A stretch of DNA of 64,000 bases from Mesocentrotus franciscanus (GCA_037976565.1 CP137675.1:6972272-7036271); one strand, 5' to 3'; positions 1-13,444 are shown, counted from the first letter of the stretch. The notes: generated by a model from the letters alone, not told the origin. A program made the numbers and translations.

Positions 1-253
1 CCTACTGGCTCTTAACTCACTAAACATTCATTCAAAGATGAAAGAGTCACATCCCTTTGGTTCTGTGAACAGGTGATATTTTCTTGGTTGTTTGTATGTT
101 TATACACGTATGTGTTTCTATTGTACTTATTTGTTTCTTGTTTTGCTTGTTACTGCTGGTGGAAAGCATATTTTCCACATTTGTGAACAAGAATAAATAA
201 ATTATCAATTATCAATTATTATCAAGAGTGATTACCAGACGGAGATTGGTTAC

Positions 254-1410
254 CTGAAGTACGAGCAGCTGTCAAATTGAACCTTCGGCATGTCCCACGA
301 GAGAGCAAACTCTAGGAGACCTTGTTGATTGGGTTCTATGTGGCATGATGATGCTACAGCACCTGCTAAGGTTTCACCTTTCTCTGTACGATCACTAGGT
401 CCTGGTAGGAAACGGAAGAGGAGGGGATAGGTACATAGGAAATACTTGAGGATTCACCCATTTTGAAAATTATATGGTACAAGATATCAACAATTTTCAC
501 AATATATATATATAACCTGCATTGATGGCAACTTTGCCAGTAATGGCAAATTTCCATGGAAACCTTGATTTGATTGGCTCTGGAATGATATGGCCATGGT
601 AGTTAATACTATGAAGAATGCTTCAGCTATGGGAGGCTCTGAAATTGGAAAACTAACAAAGAGTTTTGTTATAAATGATGAAAAACATTACAAATTAAGT
701 ATGGAAATCTGATTTCTACAATAGCACACCCTCAAACATTCATATATATTCTAAAACTATACATGTACATGGAGCTTTTCAAGTTTCCTACAACTTCAGA
801 GAGATACATGTCTAATTTAGTTTTTGAAGAGACATTCCTCATTCCTTTCATAATTAGTTTTTCTTTTGCATAATTTCCACATATCCATCCTTTTACCCTA
901 CATTTGTCAGCCTAGTTTCATAAAGAGTGTGTACAAAAAAAAATAAAAATCCAAGCATGACTATTCACTCATACATTTTACACTGTTCCAAGTTCCTTGT
1001 TTCTATAGTTTCCCTACACGTACAGATACAGTCAAACCTGTCTATAGCGACCGCCCAAGGGAAACACAAAAAGTGGTCTTTGTAGACAGGTTCCTTTAAT
1101 ATATGTTTCAATGAGAAACCATTTTCAAGAGAAACAAAAAATGTGGTCTTTGTAGACAGGTGGTCACTAAAGCAGGTTTGACTGCACATGTTACTAAGCC
1201 CAGCCAAGACTCGTAATCCCACCTTTTGTAGTGTTGAGTTGACCATCTTCTTTGAGATCATTCCAGAGCTCTTTCAGTTGAGATGAAGGATTAAATGATG
1301 TACACGTTGTCACGGTTACATCATCCTGGTATGCAAATACAGAAACACTTTCATCAGTAATAAGGCAATGATATTATGTATTGTTACACAAGGAGAGGCA
1401 GAGAGAGAAA

Positions 1411-1458
<48 letters not shown>

Positions 1459-4400
1459 TCGAGAGTGAGAGGGAAGGAAGCTGATATTCATTTTGGGATA
1501 AAATCTCTTAAGTGAAGACCTATGTGATGCCAACATACTTGTATAATGACACTTGATGTTATTTGACCATGATATTCCAACTTTAACAAAACAAAGTTTA
1601 ATATATCTCTGTGGACTTTGGAAAGGATCTCAATAGATCCTATGTGAAGGCTAAAAACAGCGGAAAAATTGAAATTATATCCCAACGTCTTTTTCTTGCA
1701 TCTCTACATGAAAGCATACACTGCTCATAAAGGCTTTTACGTTACATCAGAATGAAATTTAATCTATAGAGTACGTTCTTTCGTAATTCCCATCTATTTA
1801 TAGCTCTGAACTTTCCATTAAATGCTTGACAATAGACAGTAGACCCCTTTGGTCAAGATACAAGTCGAATGGTTAGCTTTCCAGTATAATGCCAAACAGA
1901 ATTCTAGTACTCTTTATAGGCTCTCTTCTCCTTAAAGGGATCCGCTAACTTTGTCTCAGATTCTGAAACAAAATTCTGGATTTAGCTCATGCTGCAATCA
2001 TAATTAAAAACCTTTAGGTCAGTCAGGAACCCCATGACTTTTAAAAGCCGATCGCCTGTGTGTGTGTGTGTATTGGGTTTTTACAGACGTGTATCAATCA
2101 GATATGATTATTTACGTCTGGGGACCGACCTTTAACGTCACCATCCGAAAGACGTGACTCAGTTTCGAACCTGCGTCCTCGGCTGAATCAGTTTGTAACT
2201 TCCACTGTTAGCTGGATTACAGGCGCACGCCACAACGCCTAGTTATGATATGATTATCTGATTATCAAGATATTTATGATTGGAAATCGAAACCAAATTC
2301 TGCGTTTTCCTAACGGTTTTCATAACACTACTATTGGGGAAAACGAGTATGGTAAAACCGGTCACTCAAAGATTTTTACTTTTTTGAGGCACTTCTTGAT
2401 CATTTTGAAGCTCAATTTTTTTAGGGCTTCAATATTACACCATATCACAGACACTGATAACACGTAGGGCCGTGCATCTCAGATTTAACATTATTAAACG
2501 ATGCCTTTAAAAGTACATTGCCTATTTGGAGCTAGAAGGTTGTTAATTCTGTGTAAAATTATATGAGTTAACGTCCTTATAGCTCAAAACAGATGACATG
2601 TGAAGAAGGAAAAAAAATGCATTTTGAGGATCTATGCACATTTCTTTCTTAATTCACAGATTCTAAGTTTCTAGAATTGGAGAGAAATGGCTGCTATGCC
2701 TGCCTTACCCCATCAGCTGCTGCTATACACATAGTACATGGTTGTGTAGGGTGTCCGTCATGGAACATCACCCCTGAGGTTGAGGCTGAAGAGAACCCTG
2801 TGTTCCACCTCCCTCCCTTCCTAAAACAGGCAAATAAACATGACAAAATTGTAAATATGGTTTAAAAATCATGCAGAAATATTCATGATAATCAAATCTA
2901 CCAGGTGATGAAAACCCTGATTTTCAACCCCTCCCTTCATGAACAATCTGACAATGGTTAATACAAAAAATGAACAATATTGAAATGTTCTTGATGACTG
3001 AAATCAATTCTAATAGTGCCACATAGGCTGGTGAAGAAGGTCAGGAGGTTATGAAAATGAGGTTTAGAAAAATCTCAATCCGCAAGTTCAAAAGCTTCTG
3101 CAGTAATGTTTATGCACACCTTAACTGTGCAGGGCCAGCAGGTTATGTATTTGGAGTTCCTGATATTGTTCATAGTAAATACATGATCAGCTGGCCCTCC
3201 CTGCACAGCTTAAGTGCATGCCAACATTACTGCAGAATTCCTCAAACCTCCTTTGTGAATTGTGTAGAGGTATGGTTCACAGTTTGAGTCCCACCGCGGC
3301 ACTAATGTATTTTGGCAAGACATTAATCTACATTTGCCACACTCCACCCAGGTGAGATAGATGGGTACCCGGTATGAAGGAATTCCTTGAATGCTTGAGC
3401 GCCTTTTCATGGTAGCTCGGCTAAAGCTGGGGTAATAATTTGATTGCAGCAGCGCTCTCAGGGATAACACTATCAATACTGATGAGGCTACCCTGGGTAA
3501 ACAGGACATATTAATCTTAATTTGGGCCATTGAGATCCATACATTTTCTACAACATGGAGCCTGAAATAGACTGAAGTCAGGGCCTAAAATCAGGCAAGA
3601 AGCATATGAAGAAATGTTCCCTATGACAGAAGAACTTACTTATCAGCAGAAGTCCCTGTGCCGTTCTTCCATGTGAACATGATAGAGACGTCTGCTGCAG
3701 CAGTGCCATGGTTGTACACATCCCATACAAAGACACCCACAGGTAGCGAAGTCTCCTGTCAATGTGAACAAACCAATACATGTAGCTCAGTGGTTAGAAC
3801 AGTGGTACTTGAACCAGAAGGTTGTGGGTTCTCAAATGAGTATATTGTAAATGATCTATTTGCCCTTGAGCAAGGCATTAATTAGTACTATACGACCTTC
3901 AGCTATGCAACAACAAAAAAATTAAATGTTATTTGCACTTTCACAACTATTTGCGCACATTGTCATTAACCATCGGCAAAAGGGTGTTAGAATTCAAGGC
4001 ACTACAAGATCATACAGTGAAGGTACATGTATTTTTAATTCCTAAATATGCCCTGTCATATGTTTCATGCACTTAAGAATATATTGCTTTCCTGTAGTAA
4101 TTTAGAAATAGACAAATCTAATAGTTCACATCAATGCCAAATTGACATGGCTAAAAACCTTCCATTCATCTATGTGACTTCAAAGTTTACCGGTATTTGA
4201 TATAATGTAGAACATGAAAACTATTGAAGACAGTATCATACTTTATATTTATATTTAACACTATGACTCACAAACTAACCTGATAGTTATGGGGAAAGAC
4301 TGGCGAGATCTGTCGACAAACGAGGGTGATATTCTGTCCAGGTAGGAGGTACTTGGTCCAGGCCCTGGGGTACAGACCATGATAGGATGCTCGGTTACCA

Positions 4401-7400
4401 GGGAACTGCCATTCCCAGGCCTGGGCTAGGTCCTTGTTATGGGGTTTGTTCGGTGACAGGACCTGCTGGTAGACTGTCTTACCCCCTCGCCTTACACACA
4501 CTGTAAACTGTATGTTGGAAACAAATAATTGAAATCAAAGTAAAATCTAAGCTTGATAGCAAACTACTCTAGAGGAAAGCAGAAAAATCAGAGAAGTGAC
4601 TAGTCAAAGTTTGAATAAAATCAGACAAAAAATGAGAAATTACCAAAATTTCAATTAAAAAAAATGTATGACTCAGGAGGGTCTATTCTCTCAAGACGAC
4701 CTATAATAAAATGCTATCCATAATATATTTTGAGTAGTGCCCCAAGAGAAAAGGCACTTACGAGAAAAACAGAAATTAATGGTATTTTTGTACACGACAA
4801 ATGGGAGATTTATCTGCTACTACGTCACATTCCGCTGACCAAACTGCCAATTTTAGATTCACATAGACTTAGTGACCTCATATTTCAAATGCTAACTTCC
4901 TTGCGGGCCAAGGTATTAAATAAGCAACTTCATTTCACCTTAAATACACTTCAATCCTCAACAATTTGAGTATCTCATTTGTACACGTATTTCATAGTGT
5001 TTTTTTTTCTTTCTTTTTTATGGGGAGAGATTTTATATGTCTTCTCGTGTTACAATTATTTTTCTTTAGTGGATTTAATACATGCATCAAGGAATATGAA
5101 TAACAAAGAAGTGTTTTTGAAGTGTTGGGAGAAATGTACTTGAAAGTTTCAACTGAAATGATTGATAGTCTATTGTCTGTGTATTGAGAGCAAATGAAGT
5201 GTTCTTTTAATAGAAAACTTCAGTTATCACCCTTCATTGAGTCACACACATGCTTCTTGTAGTCCTTAACACACACTCTACATGTAAATCATCATGCATA
5301 AATAATGCTCTCGCACTTTGCTTGATTACTCTTAAATAAATAAGTACGCTGAGCACTGCAACACAGACTGGAATAACAATGAGGAATATATAGCTAGATG
5401 TACACTTTGCATATTACTAACGCTTGCACATGTTGTTATAAAAGATTGTAGGCTACAATTCATCGCATTGAAGAATTGGTGCAATTGTATATACATGTAT
5501 GCATGCTTGGATAACAATTTGGTCCAACATGTGACAAAGTCCATGTGTGCAATAATTCAAATGATATACAGTGTACATAACAATCAGTCTAACTTTTGCA
5601 AATAATATTTCCTTCAATTTCTAAATGGTCATTTCGTCTTGATGTCCATGATATTAAGAATATGATTTACGATAATAAAATGTTAGCGTAAATGGTGTAT
5701 TTAAACAAATTTGGCACAAATATCTAAAACTAGGCATCAAATAATACCATGGTCAATAACAGAGGAGACAGGAGTGCCCCCAGGGAAAATACACAGACTG
5801 ATATTGATGAGATATTATATTCCAACTGAAAACATTGGGCTATTTATTCACATTCATGTGGATAAAGTGGATTGGGTTAGTTTTCCTTCCTTCAGCATAT
5901 GACATCCCACCAAAATGCAAACAAAGCCTTAGATCCTGAAAAATACAGTGATGACTTTAAGGTTATAGGTAAAAGGAATGAAGTAGTGGACTTTGTCATC
6001 TGGATAATCAACACCCAAAGCACGATTCAAACATATATGTATATGATCCACATTCTTATCTGCCTCCATTACAGCCAAATTGTCCACTTGTACATGTACC
6101 ACCACAGGTTTGTATGGAGGTGATTAAACATTAACTGCATTAAGGAGAATGGATCACTTCTAACTTAAGGATAGGCTTGAGTTCTGGTAATAATAGAAAA
6201 TACATTCTCACAGAATCCAACAAAACTTACACTGAATGTTCAAGATTACAAACAAATGACTTGTGCCAAACGATTTCGGTAGAAAATGTATAGGGGCTGA
6301 GTAATGAGCATAGAAATATAAGGAAATCAAGGTACCTGTAAGTAGGCTCGACACCATGTGCTTAACACAGGTCACCATGTGCAAATGAGAGTTGTGGTTT
6401 TTATTGAAGATGATTTCCAGCAATTTTTTGTGAGGTTGTTTTTATTTTACTGGTTCAAACAATCAATCTACTGCAGGATAAACAATCCAGAATGAATTAT
6501 AGCCATGTTCTCTCGACATACCTGTACAATGCCCATACCAGAGCTCAAGATTAGCTTCATACGGTAGATCCTGAAAAATACACTGTACAGTGATGTTAAA
6601 GGTAAAGACCAGTTTTGGAAATGCCCCTCTCTCAAAAAAATGAAATGGAATCTCTCATTAACAATCATATGTTTTGACTAATACGTGATGATACAAATTT
6701 TGCTGGGAAACCGCCTACTAATTTATATATTTGGTAAATTATTATATTATGGTCGCGTAGTCCATATATACATCTTTCTGTGTACAGTGCTTGTAACTTT
6801 ACCAAGACTGGGCCAAATTTCTTATCATTTTGATGATTCCAGAACCTTGCAGTACACACCAATACCTATATGCTAGATGATCAACCTTTTCTGATCGATT
6901 CCACAACGTTTCTTTCACAATGCAATCGCATGACCAGAACTGGTCTTTATCTTTAAGGTTATATGTAAAAGGAATGAAGTAGTGGACTTTGTCATCTGAA
7001 TAATCCACACCCAAGCAGGATAAAAACATGCCATGGATATGATCCACATTTTTATCTGTCTCAATTACAGCCTAATTGTCCACTTTTAGCACCACAGGTT
7101 TGTACAGTATGGAGGAGATTAAACATTACCTGTGTTAAGGAGAATGGATTACTTCTTAAGCACATCACCTCATATAACTTGAAAACAATACGGTTGAAAT
7201 GAATCGTACCACTTTAATAGAGTATGTAACCTACTGGAATTTATGAACACAAATAATACCTCAGTGCTATGCTTTCATGTGGAATGAAGGTCTACACAAA
7301 ACATGAAACAAAGCCAAGTACTTTTAATGCTTTTTTTCTAACAAATAGCTGAGCCAAAAAAACCATGATTATGAATGTAGTACTGATATCTATTCTTAAC

Positions 7401-10400
7401 AAAACATCACAGTAGCCATCAGATAGGGATAAAAATGAAGACAAAGTTATTAGTACCATAATGCCTTTCTCCCTGAAATGAACTATCAATGTGCATTTGA
7501 AGAGGTACATGTATGAGTTTGGATACAAGCCACCATATGTACTTTACAGATTTATCATCACATTGTGAAACATTTATAATCACATTATGTTATCTTTATC
7601 TCCAAAGCACATTAGTGACCTGTGATGCCACACGTTGACACTACCGACTTTATCACTACAGAAACTAGATTACATTTTCTACAAATTTAACAATCTTAGC
7701 AGTTAGCATTAATTACCATTCTTATATGAAATATGAGTACAATGCTATGCTGTATCTGAAGTAAATTTCTTGCACTTTCTCCCATTTTGTCATAATAACT
7801 CAACACGCAATAAGCAAATTCATATCAATTAACTTTATTCTGTTCATAATCTTAACAATGTAGTAAATTACAGTAATATACTTAATTAAATATAGGAAGA
7901 GTTTCTGGTTCTTCTTACAAAGGGGGCATCACAAACTCAATTTCATAACAGCAAGATCCTTTAATATAAATTTATAAAGAAGAGCAATCCTATTAATCTT
8001 ATTAATGCCCTAATTCAAAGACCAGCTAGAAGGGACAAATGAGACAAGCAATGGCCAATACTAAATTGAATTAGGAATTTTAATCAAATTACAATGCTTT
8101 CTCTTCCTTGGCATTTTGAAAATAGCAATTGCTGGAAGATATTTATGGAGCACAATGAGGTTACTTTAATAGTAATACACCAGGGGGGTGTTTCACAAAG
8201 ACTAAGATCGACTTTAAGTTGGACTTAACTATGGCAGGCCGTTCATGCCACTGTTTGCTCTCACCATTTACTGGCATTGGCCTCTCAAGGGACGTATTTT
8301 TTTTATAGTTCATTATTGAAGGAAAAACTATTATCTAAAGATCATAATTGAGAGACCAATAGTGAGAGCAACCAGTGGCATGAATGGCCTGCCATATTTA
8401 AGTCCAACTTTAAGTCAATCTTAGTTTTTGTGAAACACCCCCCAGGGCTACAAGTATGACATCAACTGCATGCACAATTTGTATCTACATGGCTTTATAA
8501 AAATGTAGCCCATTAGGATAGTATTCTGCAAAATGAATAGCTAATCATACATTATCAAAACAAAAGTTTACAGATTCTACAAAAGTTTACATGAATCCCA
8601 ACAAAGCTGATATGATTAGCAACAAAAGAAATGTCAAATGAATATATTCACCAAGAAACACCTGACGTGTACACCAAATGATAGTGTTAAATTGTACAAT
8701 GAATTCTGCTATACTGTTGAAAAAATGGAAAATAAGTCGTCACTTCTGGGTCCCATTTCACAAAACTTGTCATCAGTGACAAATGACAGTTTTTGTTATA
8801 TTAAAGCTAGTGAAATCTTTGCTTCTGATTGGTTATCAGCAGATTTGTCACTGATTTTTGTCATTTGTCATTAAAAAAAGGCTTTGTGAAATAGGTCCCT
8901 CAACTAATCCTTGAAGTGACATGTACACTGTACAGGTATATTATAGACATACTATGGTCCACAAGTTCCTAAATTGATTTCAATAACAATTCAGATTTAT
9001 GTATTAATCTTGAATTGTCCAAGGGTAAAATGATGATAATAGGGTGGGTAAAATCAGGAATTATTCCCCGACACCTTGTATCACCTCCTACCGTGGTGGG
9101 TTTGGTACAAGGTACAGCTTGAATGCAGTGTAATCGTAAAAAGATGAGTCTGCCTACCTGATTTAATTCCACATTATCATAAGTGTATCTGCCTGGAGAT
9201 AAAGACCATCTACAGAAGTCCCCTTTCCAGCCTCTATCTATTGCACCACACCCAATACCACCTACCGGTACACCTGTATGAATACAGATAAACAAATACA
9301 GATAAACAGAAAGAGAAATATAGAAATATGAACACAGGGACAGATAGCACAAGGGTCAAAAAGAGACGGAAGAGAGAAGGAATTAAACATAGATAGAGAA
9401 ATACAGACAGATGAATACATGTGGGCAGACAAAAAAAGAGAGCATATTGATAAAGAGAAGTAGATAACAAGTGAAACGCTCTCGGCGGTCTCGCCTGCAT
9501 TACGCAATTCGGCATTACGCAATTCGATATGATGAAAAATTGAGGTTGGGACATTATTTTTATAGGCAGGGTGGCCCATTTGCAGACCCCCGAAAATGAA
9601 ATCCTCTGAATAAAATAAGCATTTTGAAGTGAATATTGATTATGAATCATCAGAATAATTATTTACTGTATCATAAGAATACAATAAAATGAGATTTAGT
9701 GTATGGGTAAGACTATAAATGTTTCAATGCTTGTCAGTAATTTACAAATAAAGTTATCTAATAAACTTTTTAAGAAATGAGGATTTTTCAGCATTTTGTG
9801 TAAAAACAATTGGAAGGTAGAGCCCATCTACATCACATCACGTCTCATTAGCATAATGAGAACATTGCAAATTTCAGATCCCCATACAATTAGTGATTTG
9901 GGGATGTCAAATATTCTTAACTTGTATTACTTGTTCCTTTTTCCTGAAACCTTCATTTATATGCATCTAAGATTTGTCTGCTTCTGTTAAAGTGCATACA
10001 AGTTTGGGGTTTTATTGTCCTTTAAACAGCTGTGGTAGACAGATTTGGTTTTCTTTGATTTTTGTTGTTTCCAATTGCCAGGAATGAGCAGGGAAGTGAT
10101 TTTTGTATTTTACAACAGAGATTTTATGAAACCATTCATTTCTCATTTTACAGGGGGAAAATGTTAGTTTTCTTCTCCCCTATATATGTCCAATATACTA
10201 ATTTAATCTATTCATTAAGATGTAAACAGGATCTAACTCTCTCTCTCTCTCACTCACTATCTGTCTCAATCTCTCAGTTTTGTAACCTCTATTCCTAATA
10301 CATGCAGTCATAATTATTATGAGATATACTCCAATATATATTATCGAAACATCAATATTGTCACCTAGCTGTAACTGATCATGTACATACTAGGCCTGGG

Positions 10401-13083
10401 ATTGAATACTAAAATTACTATTAGAATATTCATGGGAAAGTACTCGAATGATTCGAATACCGGGTATTTACTTTCATGAAATATGAACAAATAACAACAA
10501 TTTATTTATTAATTCTCATATTAAATTTTGAGAACATAATCCAAGTCTACTGACCTAAAATGATTTGAACAAACACTTTTGAAATTATGCTAAAATTTCA
10601 AAATCTTGATGTTGATGCCACAACAAAGTCTAAGTTTCCAGACCTGAAATGACATTTGACCTTTACTTTGTCACCTAAAAGACTAATAACATGATTGGTG
10701 ATACTTGATAACCCTTATGTTCAAGTTTCATGGAATAGGAATGTATACTTTCAAAATTATGATAACAATTAAAAAAATCTTAGCCTGATGCCACAACATA
10801 CATGTAGTTAAGTTTGTTGACCTGAAATGACCTTTGACCTTGACCTAGTGGACTGAAATTCTACTCACATGATTGGGGATACTTGATAACCCTTTAGTCT
10901 AAGTTTCATTGAATAAGAACTTATACTTTCAAAATTATATTACAAATTCAAAAACTTAACCTCAGGTTAAGTTTTTGATGATGATGCCACAACATAGTCT
11001 AAGTTTGTTGACCTAAAATGACCTTTGACCTTGACTTTGTGACCTGAAATTTTCCTCACATGATTGGGGATACTTGATAACCCTTTAGTCCAAGTTTCAT
11101 TTAATAGGACTTTATACTTTCAAAATTATATTAACAATTCAAAAACTTAACCTTAGCACGGTTAAGTTTTGATGTTGACGCCGCCGCCGCCGCCACCAGG
11201 AAAGCGGCGCCTATGTCTCGCTTTTTGCTACGCAGGCGAGACAAAAAGGAGGGAAGGAAATAATTTACTGCATATTTACATGAATTCTATTGCAAGCCAA
11301 ACAATTAACATATAATATTTATCAAGAATTCCCAAATGCAATAGAATAGTGTAATTAACTCAGCTATCCCATCTTTTCCAAAGTCAAATTTAGTTGGACT
11401 ACACATTAAAAACACTACAAACTGATTACAATTCTACTTTGCTCTATGACCCCCAAATTGCCAGTTATCAATGTCAATATCAGAACTCTGGTATTGTGTT
11501 AACGAATAATCATAGTAAACTTATATAAGTCCATACTTCAGCACATGAAGTTAAGATTTCCAACACTACTTAAACATACTTGTTATATATCCTCGTCATA
11601 TCAAAATAGCAAGTGAATTTGTAGCAAGATCTCTGAAAGAAAACTGTGACACAGTGCTACCGCTTACCATATATGGGTTTGAATTTCATGGGATGTAACA
11701 CGTCAATGAAAGGCCTCTTTCCTCCGCGCCACATCTTTAAGTGCATTTGGGCGTATCTGAAATGAATAGAATTCAGTCGATTATGCCTAACACAAACAAA
11801 GATGAGGAAAGAGCTTTCACTTAAACCAATTGAAACAACACAACTCGATGTAGAAATAATAATGTCCATTTTTTTTATCCATTTGCAGCAAATGATACAT
11901 ACATGTACATGTACATGTACAGTAAACATGATTACAATCACAGCTCTATAATCTTTCCATAACTCTAGACATTTGCTCTAGAACATCTGTTCTCGGATTT
12001 TTCATCAAAGATATAGGTTTAGGGTTAAGGTTGCAATCAGGTGATAGGTAGGTCAGGTTAAGGTACAGTGTTAGGTCCAGGGCTGAAGGTAGGAATTCAT
12101 TTAGTGTAGATAAAAATGACCATGGAAAACCTATTGCCCGAGCAGGAGTGTAAGAACCTATGTAACATGTACATGTTTCTTAAGAAGCAAACTACTCAAG
12201 AGAAAAGTAGAAGAAAGTAGACTGGTGAAAGTTTGAAAGAAATTGGACACACAAAAAAAGACACTTATGAATATCTGAAAGTAGTTAATCACTATAGGTA
12301 TGGGATCTTCAAATTGACTGCATCGGTTATGTATCTATGATGTAGTGAGTGGAAACTTTCCAATTTGTTCCAACACACAAAATGACTAGAATTTCAATTT
12401 TTCAAAAAATGTATGACTCAGGAGGGTCTTTTCTCTTTAGAGGACCTACAATATGTTTTGAGTAGTGCCCCAGGAAAAAACAGAAATCAATGATATTTTT
12501 GTACACAACAAATGAGACAGTTATTCACGACTACGTCACAATCCACTGACTAAATTGCTAATTTGAGATTTGCATTGATTTAGTGATCTCATATTTAAAA
12601 CATTCATGATGTTCTTATTATTGGTTCGATTTATTTCAAACTTTCATCATTATGTTTTTTTTATTTTTCTGCTTTCATACAAATGAACTTATCACAAGGG
12701 TTAGATTGCCCTTAAATGTTAAATCTGCTTGTTTACCTGACAGACGGTAGTATAAAGCTCTTGATCTGGTTTGGTCGGACCATGGTCAGTGGCCGCCATT
12801 TCTCACTAAATTTATGATTAAGCTGTACAGTCCAGCAGTACTGAGGGATGCCAAATTGAGCCAGGTTATCATTCTTTCCAGTATTCCTCGAATTCAAACT
12901 ATCCCCATGCGCTGAATTGTTACCAGCTATGTTCAGGTGGTCTACTTCACTTTCGATGCCATTAAGCTCCGAGTCCTGGTTCTTGTTTTCCTCGCTTTTC
13001 TCCTCAACTTGGTCCTCAATTTGGTCCTCATCATTTTCTGAGTAATCCTTAACTGCCGTGACATCATCACTGGCAGCAGCCAT
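254..13083 (-). CDS. GBA2: Non-lysosomal glucosylceramidase (GBA2), 5' half, gene continues beyond left edge
   Basis: Hydrolyses glucosylceramide to glucose and ceramide at the cytosolic face of ER/Golgi membranes; family GH116. Exons in transcript order: 13083-12737, 11756-11668, 9273-9158, 4507-4280, 3755-3640, 2820-2709, 1325-1223, 383-254. Every junction has an AG acceptor and GT donor and the phases join into one frame of about 413 residues, against about 927 for the human protein, so the catalytic C-terminal domain lies outside. Recognisable blocks are [58 protein letters not shown] and [10 protein letters not shown], all in the N-terminal beta-sandwich domain. The start at 13083 is the first ATG in the frame (AAAATGG context); the open frame upstream begins only at GTG. 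Residues 10-60 are acidic and low in complexity. The exon 7 donor (GTGGGA) is weak. Introns carry many SINEs and MITEs. Confidence 0.93.
1029..1184. mobile_element. Mariner-like MITE, TIR CAGTCAAACCTG
   Basis: Nearly palindromic 156-bp element in GBA2 intron 7 beginning CAGTCAAACCTG and ending CAGGTTTGACTG. TA precedes the left end; the right TA has decayed to CA. The internal arms contain GTGGTCTTTGTAGACAGG twice. A second copy lies at 32916-33094. Confidence 0.8.
1414..1453. repeat. (GA)n microsatellite
   Basis: About 20 uninterrupted GA dinucleotides in a GBA2 intron, with further GA-rich sequence on both sides. Confidence 0.95.
2056..2241 (-). mobile_element. SINE with 7SL/Alu-like head, shared tail and (TG)n end
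   Basis: Read on the minus strand, the element starts near 2241 with GGCGTTGTGGCGTGCGCC, then TGTAATCCAGCTAAC, closely resembling the 5' part of 7SL RNA and Alu. About 60 bases further on is a good Pol III B box, GGTTCGAAACTG. The tail (GTCACGTCTTTCGGATGG to CTGTAAAAACCCAATA) is shared with the element at 32484-32673, and the 3' end is (AC)n. The 7SL relationship is inferred from local similarity. Confidence 0.6.
3266..3520 (+). mobile_element. tRNA-derived SINE, 5'-truncated
   Basis: Contains a B-box-like GTTTGAGTCCCACC followed by the body TTTTGGCAAGACATTAATCT, CACTCCACCCAGGTGAG and GGGTACCCGGTA, shared with the copies near 16223 and 56480. The A-box end is degraded. It lies in GBA2 intron 5. 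Confidence 0.65.
3779..3905 (+). mobile_element. tRNA-headed SINE, different family
   Basis: Begins TGTAGCTCAGTGGTTAGAA, a near-perfect tRNA A-box region, with a B-box-like GGTTGTGGGTTCTCAAATG about 40 bases later. The body includes GCCCTTGAGCAAGGCATTAA, a phrase recurrent in animal SINEs. It starts 24 bases upstream of the acceptor side of GBA2 exon 5. Confidence 0.65.
4545..4970. repeat. Interspersed repeat, copy 1 of a pair
   Basis: Aligns in the same orientation with 12183-12600. Shared landmarks are GCAAACTACTC, ATGTATGACTCAGGAGGGTC, TTTTGAGTAGTGCCCCA and ACTACGTCACA. Both copies lie in GBA2 introns. No terminal repeats or coding sequence were seen. Confidence 0.75.
5931..6170. repeat. 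Local duplication copy carrying the empty MITE site
   Basis: Matches the flanks of the MITE at 6600-6952: GATCCTGAAAAATACAGTGA and then TAAAAGGAATGAAGTAGTGG continue without the element. The single TTAA at 5957-5960 marks the unoccupied target. The second copy spans about 6570-7150. Confidence 0.85.
6600..6952 (-). mobile_element. TTAA-flanked MITE, family K1
   Basis: Starts AGGTAAAGACCAGTTTTGG and ends CCAGAACTGGTCTTTATCT, with TTAA at 6596-6599 and 6953-6956. The paralogous segment at 5931-6170 has one TTAA and no element, confirming the boundaries. Read on the minus strand, one arm holds a roughly 50-codon open frame containing [18 protein letters not shown]. Another K1 copy is at 56874-57278. 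Confidence 0.9.
8183..8443. mobile_element. Hairpin MITE, arms of about 90 bp
   Basis: The left arm GGGGGGTGTTTCACAAAG, with GACTTTAAGTTGGACTTAA and ATGCCACTG, is mirrored at the right end by GTGAAACACCCCCC. The whole element folds on itself around a short loop near 8300. It lies in GBA2 intron 3. Confidence 0.85.
8747..8900. mobile_element. Short MITE with TTTCACAAA termini
   Basis: Ends GGGTCCCATTTCACAAAAC and, inverted, GGGACCTATTTCACAAAGC; interior AAACTTGTCATCAGTGACA is also repeated in inverse. Related in style but not in sequence to the element at 8183. Confidence 0.7.
10610..11245. repeat. Tandem repeat with unit of 173-196 bp, with TGACCT clusters
   Basis: GATGCCACAAC-type unit starts occur at 10614, 10787 and 10983, with a partial one at 11177. 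Units contain TGACCTTTGACCTTGACC, ACATGATTGGGGATACTTGA and AAGTTTCATTGAATA. The array ends in GCC repeats and a hairpin, GTCTCGCTTTTTG / CAGGCGAGACAAAAA. It lies in GBA2 intron 2, which runs from 9274 to 11667. Confidence 0.8.
11968..12120. repeat. Dispersed repeat with degenerate TTAGGG-like motifs
   Basis: Contains TTTTTCATCAAAGATATAGG, TTTAGGGTTAAGG, TTAGGTCCAGGG and GAAGGTAGGAATTC. Copies with the same order lie at 31850-32040 and, more diverged, at 41820-41995. Interstitial and degenerate, so not a telomere. Confidence 0.6.
12183..12600. repeat. Interspersed repeat, copy 2 of a pair
   Basis: Same family as 4545-4970, with an extra stretch near 12240-12370 that includes GACACTTATGAATATCTG. 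It lies in GBA2 intron 1. Confidence 0.75.
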
Positions 13084-13444
13084 TTTGCAAAGTTGTCGGC
13101 CCAATTTATACCAGGAAAGGAGAAGAGGAAATTCTGTGAAGCTTTTCCTTTGTCTGTGTTTCACTCACAGCATTAAGATAACATTGTACACCTTTATCAA
13201 CTTGTAATCATGTATGCACAGTTAATGATCAATGTGCTCCCAAAGCGTGTTTGTGCTGTGCTTGATCATTAGTCAGCCATATCCTGCTTTTTCCAATGTT
13301 CAAGTGTGTGTACTCAACAGCATGCCTGTAGAGGAAAGAAATATAAAAACAAAACATCTTCAACAATATGTAAGGACTGAATTACTAGCACTAGAAAAAC
13401 AGTTTTCAATCATTACACAAATAGCCTCTTAATTAAAGTATACA

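Noticed and set aside
13081..13164. Longer GBA2 N-terminus beginning at 13164
   Set aside because: The codon at 13164 is GTG, and the first ATG in frame is at 13083 in good context.
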